From: Liolophura sinensis
Taxonomy: Eukaryota; Mollusca; Polyplacophora; Chitonida; Chitonidae
NCBI RefSeq assembly: GCF_032854445.1
Contig: NC_088301.1
Location: 46,671,187 to 46,735,186, forward strand
Reading direction: 5' to 3'
Length of the DNA: 64,000 bases
In this document: in pieces, positions 59,992-64,000 of the stretch
How positions within the stretch are numbered: position 1 is the stretch's first letter
How the letters are laid out: every line of letters starts with the position of its first letter
Made by a program: the position numbers and the translations under genes
The notes under the pieces: model-generated
Databases searched by the model: none
What the model saw: the letters and a program-made list of their open reading frames with translations, nothing else
Told to the model about the DNA's origin: nothing

Positions 59992-59997
59992 AATAAA
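59992..59997 (+). terminator. poly(A) signal AATAAA
   Basis: First canonical AATAAA after the exon B stop codon, giving a 3' UTR of roughly 480 nt. No other AATAAA or ATTAAA lies between 59533 and this point. Confidence 0.6.
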
Positions 59998-60019
59998 AAA
60001 ACATGTCCTCTATGCATAT

Positions 60020-63000
60020 GGTTTCATGCATATTACGTTTATCATGTGAATGGATTAATATACATACTAAAAACAGTAGTCGCGGTCTAGTAAGGGACAG
60101 AGTTAAGCACTATTTCCCATCTGTTTACAGAAATAGTCTACACACTGTCCCATTTCTAGGCGTGACAACTGTTTTGGTTTTCCCCACTCGGAGTAAACTA
60201 AAGACGTTTCACATAAGGAGACACTCAAGAGAAAAGGATATAGCGAGTGCTAAGCACAAGCGTCATCATTTTTGAACTGATACATAATTGACGCGGATAA
60301 TTGTCATGAACGGATTTGTATGTGTCTTACTTGCAAGATGATGGTTCTATTGTCACCTAAAGCCCTTCCATGCTGATTCCGCGTAAAGCTAGGATGTTAC
60401 ATGATACGAAGAAATTTCACCTGCAAAGTCAACCAACAATATATGCGTCTTACTTATAGAATCATCATGCGAGATAATCTCAATTTACCAAGCAAGCAGT
60501 TTTGACACACGTGAGGATCAAAGGAGTATCTTGTTATCCGTTACATCCAACTAGTCAACTATTGGATAACTAAATGTACAGAACATGCATTTAAGAGTAT
60601 GGTTGTGGGATTTAGCCTATATTGTGTGATGGGAGTAATGAAGTCAACGTCTTACCCACATGTATTTAGTACAGTAATGCACACAAGTATCTCACCACTA
60701 TCCATGTGCTGCAGTCAACGGTTGCTTAGACTCCACCCATAAATAGTGACCAAATCTGACACACAGATTTAAGAATGCATGATGTTAAGGCCCTGTACGG
60801 ATTTTTTGAAATGTGAGCTGATGAACGTGACTTGCGTGTTGCTTTAGTTGCATCCAAGTGTAGAACGTTTTAATCTGTACTGACAGCGTGTCGGCGCCTT
60901 TGACGTGGAAGGTGATAGGATTCAGGGCATGCCAGAACACGATAGTTTTCTACAGACGTCGGCGAATGTTAAAGATGCATTCAAGAGGCTCGGTGTCATC
61001 CTGAACACACACGTTTTGATAGCTTTGTAATTGATCCGTACCGGTCCAAATGTATGATTCGCCAATTGCTGATTTCAAAGTAGTTTGCAATATCACGCCA
61101 TCAGAGACACACTTCTAATTGTTAGTAAGGGCAGATGATTAGACATTGTAAAATAGTCTGTAACAGCTCAGACTTTTTATAAGTCTTGACATCAAAACAT
61201 AGATGCAAAATGTTTTGTGAGGTAAACGGCTTTGTCATCAAGCATTGTAATCACAGTAAACTGTAGCTGATGAAAGGATAGTCTCAATACTTAAGAGTGG
61301 TAGTCCTTTTGATGTGACATAAATTATGTCAACAAAAACCGACAGATAAGGTATAAGGTTTATACTAATATCTATTAATTGTCTTACAATGGTTTTTCCT
61401 TAGAATATTATATAGACTGTAAGTTCACCATGAAGCAGAACAGCTTAGTGTAAACCCACATTCATTATTTGTGTGATAAATTTAGCTTATCCACAAACAG
61501 CTGAAGTTCGTGAATAATTAACAATTTTCACATAATTCACCTTTTGCCCTGACCTTCGCATGTCATTTAGTGGACAACCTTTTGACTTATGGGCTATATA
61601 AAAGACACAGATACAAAAGTCCGGTGTAAATTTACGAAATCCACTCTCGTCATAAAATGAATCTGGCAGATACATGATATGATTCCAAAGGATATGTCTG
61701 CGTGTTTTATGTTGTGATCTTATAATGCTTGAACTCATTTCCGCATTTAAATTCATTGGTGCGGTTATTTTGTCATTTTTGGAAATACCGAATACAATTC
61801 TCTCAGACACATAAAATTTATGCTCCAAGGACCATTCGGAAACATCCTGCTCAGTGTAACCATCCACTTTAGGAAATAAACACATATGAGGTAAAAGAGC
61901 TGTGCTTATTTTTATTCATACAAATGTTTGGTGTCCCCAACCACTACCCGATTTAAGTGAAAAGACAGCTGTGGAGACTTACACCCTGGAAAATGTGTTT
62001 CCCTCAAGGGAGACAATCGGAAAGGAACTCAATCCAAGATATCGATTGAGCTTTCTAAGTAGAATCAATGACAAGAGATAACGTCCCTTGAGTATGTTAC
62101 TACTTGGTGTTAACCAGATTAGCAGGTCGACCTCCAGGAAGGTTTTATATAAAACGCCAAATCCCACTACAAATCTCACCCATCAACGCTATATTTCAAG
62201 GCTTTTTCGTCGGTTTCTTCTCCGAAGACCACCAGCTTGGGACATCCGACACTCGGCTTTAGCGATTAGTAGGACTACACGACAAAACATTTCATAGGTT
62301 CATCGGATCCTCACTCAAATATCAAAAGGCGTTTGAGTATTTTTTTATCTTATTTTTGAAGAACTGAATGTAATCAAAATATGAGTGTTGTTTATCGGGC
62401 GAATCAATATTTTCTCTTTTCGTGAGTCGAACATGAAATGGTCGCCTGAAAGTATTCAGGAGTGGTTGTGATTCTATGAGCAGCACATTTTAGGCGGTAT
62501 GATTTAGCACCTTTAGGCAAATGATGAGACATTCAAAGTAAGCGAATATACTAGGTACTCTTGACTAAGTATTTTTTGTTTTCTTACTGTGTCACTTTGA
62601 GTTTGATGAAATGGTTTAAACGATCATTCCTATTGTTCCAGATGTTGCTCTTCAAAAGTGGATTTACGACTTAATTTAAACACCAACCTCATCTTGATGC
62701 GCAGTAATCGATGATAAAAGTTTGACAAATGTGACAAAATGCTGCCGCCAGACGTAATTGTATAACATCAGAACCGGGTAAGCTACAAATAAACAGTATT
62801 AATTTTCCTCTTGTACAACAATAATTTGGAAGCTTCTACGAATGCAATTTGTAACTTTTATATTCTCAAAAATAATGGAAAAAATGAGAATGTTAAAAGC
62901 TAAAAAACAAAACGGCAAATCTGCTCTTTGACGCTCAGTCAAAGATCATCTTGGGATTTCGCAGTGCACCTTTGAGAAATAATTTCAGTTACCGACCAGT

Positions 63001-64000
63001 CTGTCCGGTCGGGTGGGACAACAACCACCGTAATTGACAATCTGCAATACATCCAAAAGGTCCAACCAAACTGAGCTGCAGCAACTGAAAAACATAAGAC
63101 AGTCGAAATATTCATCTCTCAAACACAATTATTCTATATCAAAATATGCGCCTTGAAGTGAAATTGGAAACAACCTAATAATATCATATTTTAATTCTGA
63201 GAATTGTACCAAGGGATGTGAAAATCAATGAAAATGGAATGTAATCCATCAATTTATTGCCCAAGATTAATCAACACCGTTTCAATTTGCATTTTAAGAT
63301 TTATTCATCGGCTTGCAATTCACCAGAGTTGAACACCAGGACTCAGTTTCGTGAAATCAAATAATATTGCGATGATTACTACAGCTTAACAGCGAGAAAC
63401 CTGTCTGATAACGAAATTAAGAGATCGTTTCGACAGAATTATCCCCGCCAAGCGAGTGTCCCCGAAGAATCAGACCCAACAGCGCCTTGCTGAAGAAAGC
63501 GTCGCTAGGAAAGCTGGACACATAGAGCGTAATGGTAGTTTCTTCATGTGCGTCAATTTGTCGGGAGAATGACATCCTGATGTGTGCTACTCCAGCCTTT
63601 TTCTCATTCACCCACATGTGTTATGCCAATCTGAACCAAAACTGTTTTTGTCTGCTTCGACACCGGATCAGTTTAATTAATCCCAACACAATCTGAACCA
63701 AGATTTCTGGAAAGGCAGTGTGCTTGATGATGTAGTGCCGATAGAGGTATAGGATTACCTGACTCAATCAATAGATGCGCGAAAAGCTATAGCCTGCATG
63801 TATGTACTTCGACAAGTGATAATGGTTTAGGTATATATGAATATAGTTTCACTAAACATCAAGTTTAAAGCATAAAATTTTTTTTCTATAGATAACACAA
63901 ATATGGACAGGCAGTCTCTCTCTGAGTTTTAACATACCGCGTGTTACCTGAATGATAAATAACACAATAATTTACTGCAAGATCAGAATACCTTCTAGAA
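60020..64000. other. 4 kb without a supported gene
   Basis: Downstream flank of the neuropeptide gene. The 132-codon minus frame at 61487-61885 is the longest, but it has no domain, signal peptide or splice context I recognise. No A, B or SINE copies were recognised here. Confidence 0.4.

Noticed and set aside
61487-61885. 132-codon minus-strand frame
   Set aside because: No motif, signal peptide or splice context, and no repeat relationship seen. It is within chance expectation given many frames in 64 kb, though I cannot exclude an unknown exon.

Overview
This window looks like nuclear genomic DNA from a lophotrochozoan animal, most likely a mollusc or a brachiopod. It is AT-rich, has very low gene density and many decayed mobile elements, and its one clear gene has GT-AG introns. 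The organism call rests on two things: the gene encodes an EFLGamide-type (protostome TRH-like) neuropeptide precursor, and the tRNA-headed SINEs with AAATAAATAAAT tails resemble those I associate with molluscs and related phyla. I cannot name the species.

The gene lies at about 55.5-60.0 kb on the + strand. A signal-peptide exon (55548-55635) ends in phase 1. Two downstream coding exons (57866-58698 and 59015-59532) each follow a good 3' splice site, each accept the same phase, and each end in their own stop codon. The simplest reading is one secretory leader spliced alternatively to two terminal exons. This predicts a 306-residue precursor with a few sparse, divergent amidated peptides and a 201-residue precursor packed with eleven E/D-F-L/I/V/M-Gly repeats cut at KR, RR or KK sites. 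A poly(A) signal lies at 59992.

Most of 0-54 kb is a mosaic of old mobile elements and simple repeats. It includes: a broken DDE transposase with a SINE inserted in it (9.8-11.0 kb); two broken YIDD reverse-transcriptase copies (8.3-8.9 and 36.9-38.1 kb), both between copies of two repeat families that I call A and B; a probable solo LTR inside the second copy; several copies of SINE family 1, one with a perfect 16-bp target-site duplication; SINE family 2 (46.1 and 47.9-48.3 kb); a 34-bp x 10 minisatellite (22.4 kb) and a degenerate 26-bp minisatellite (51.1-52.1 kb); a 42-bp-arm hairpin (4.4 kb); and several small duplications.

The remaining stretches (notably 19.3-22.4, 22.8-28.6, 29.0-32.2, 39.9-42.6, 49.2-51.1, 52.3-55.5 and 60-64 kb) show no gene I can support. 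I found no convincing true tRNA gene, rRNA or CRISPR array.
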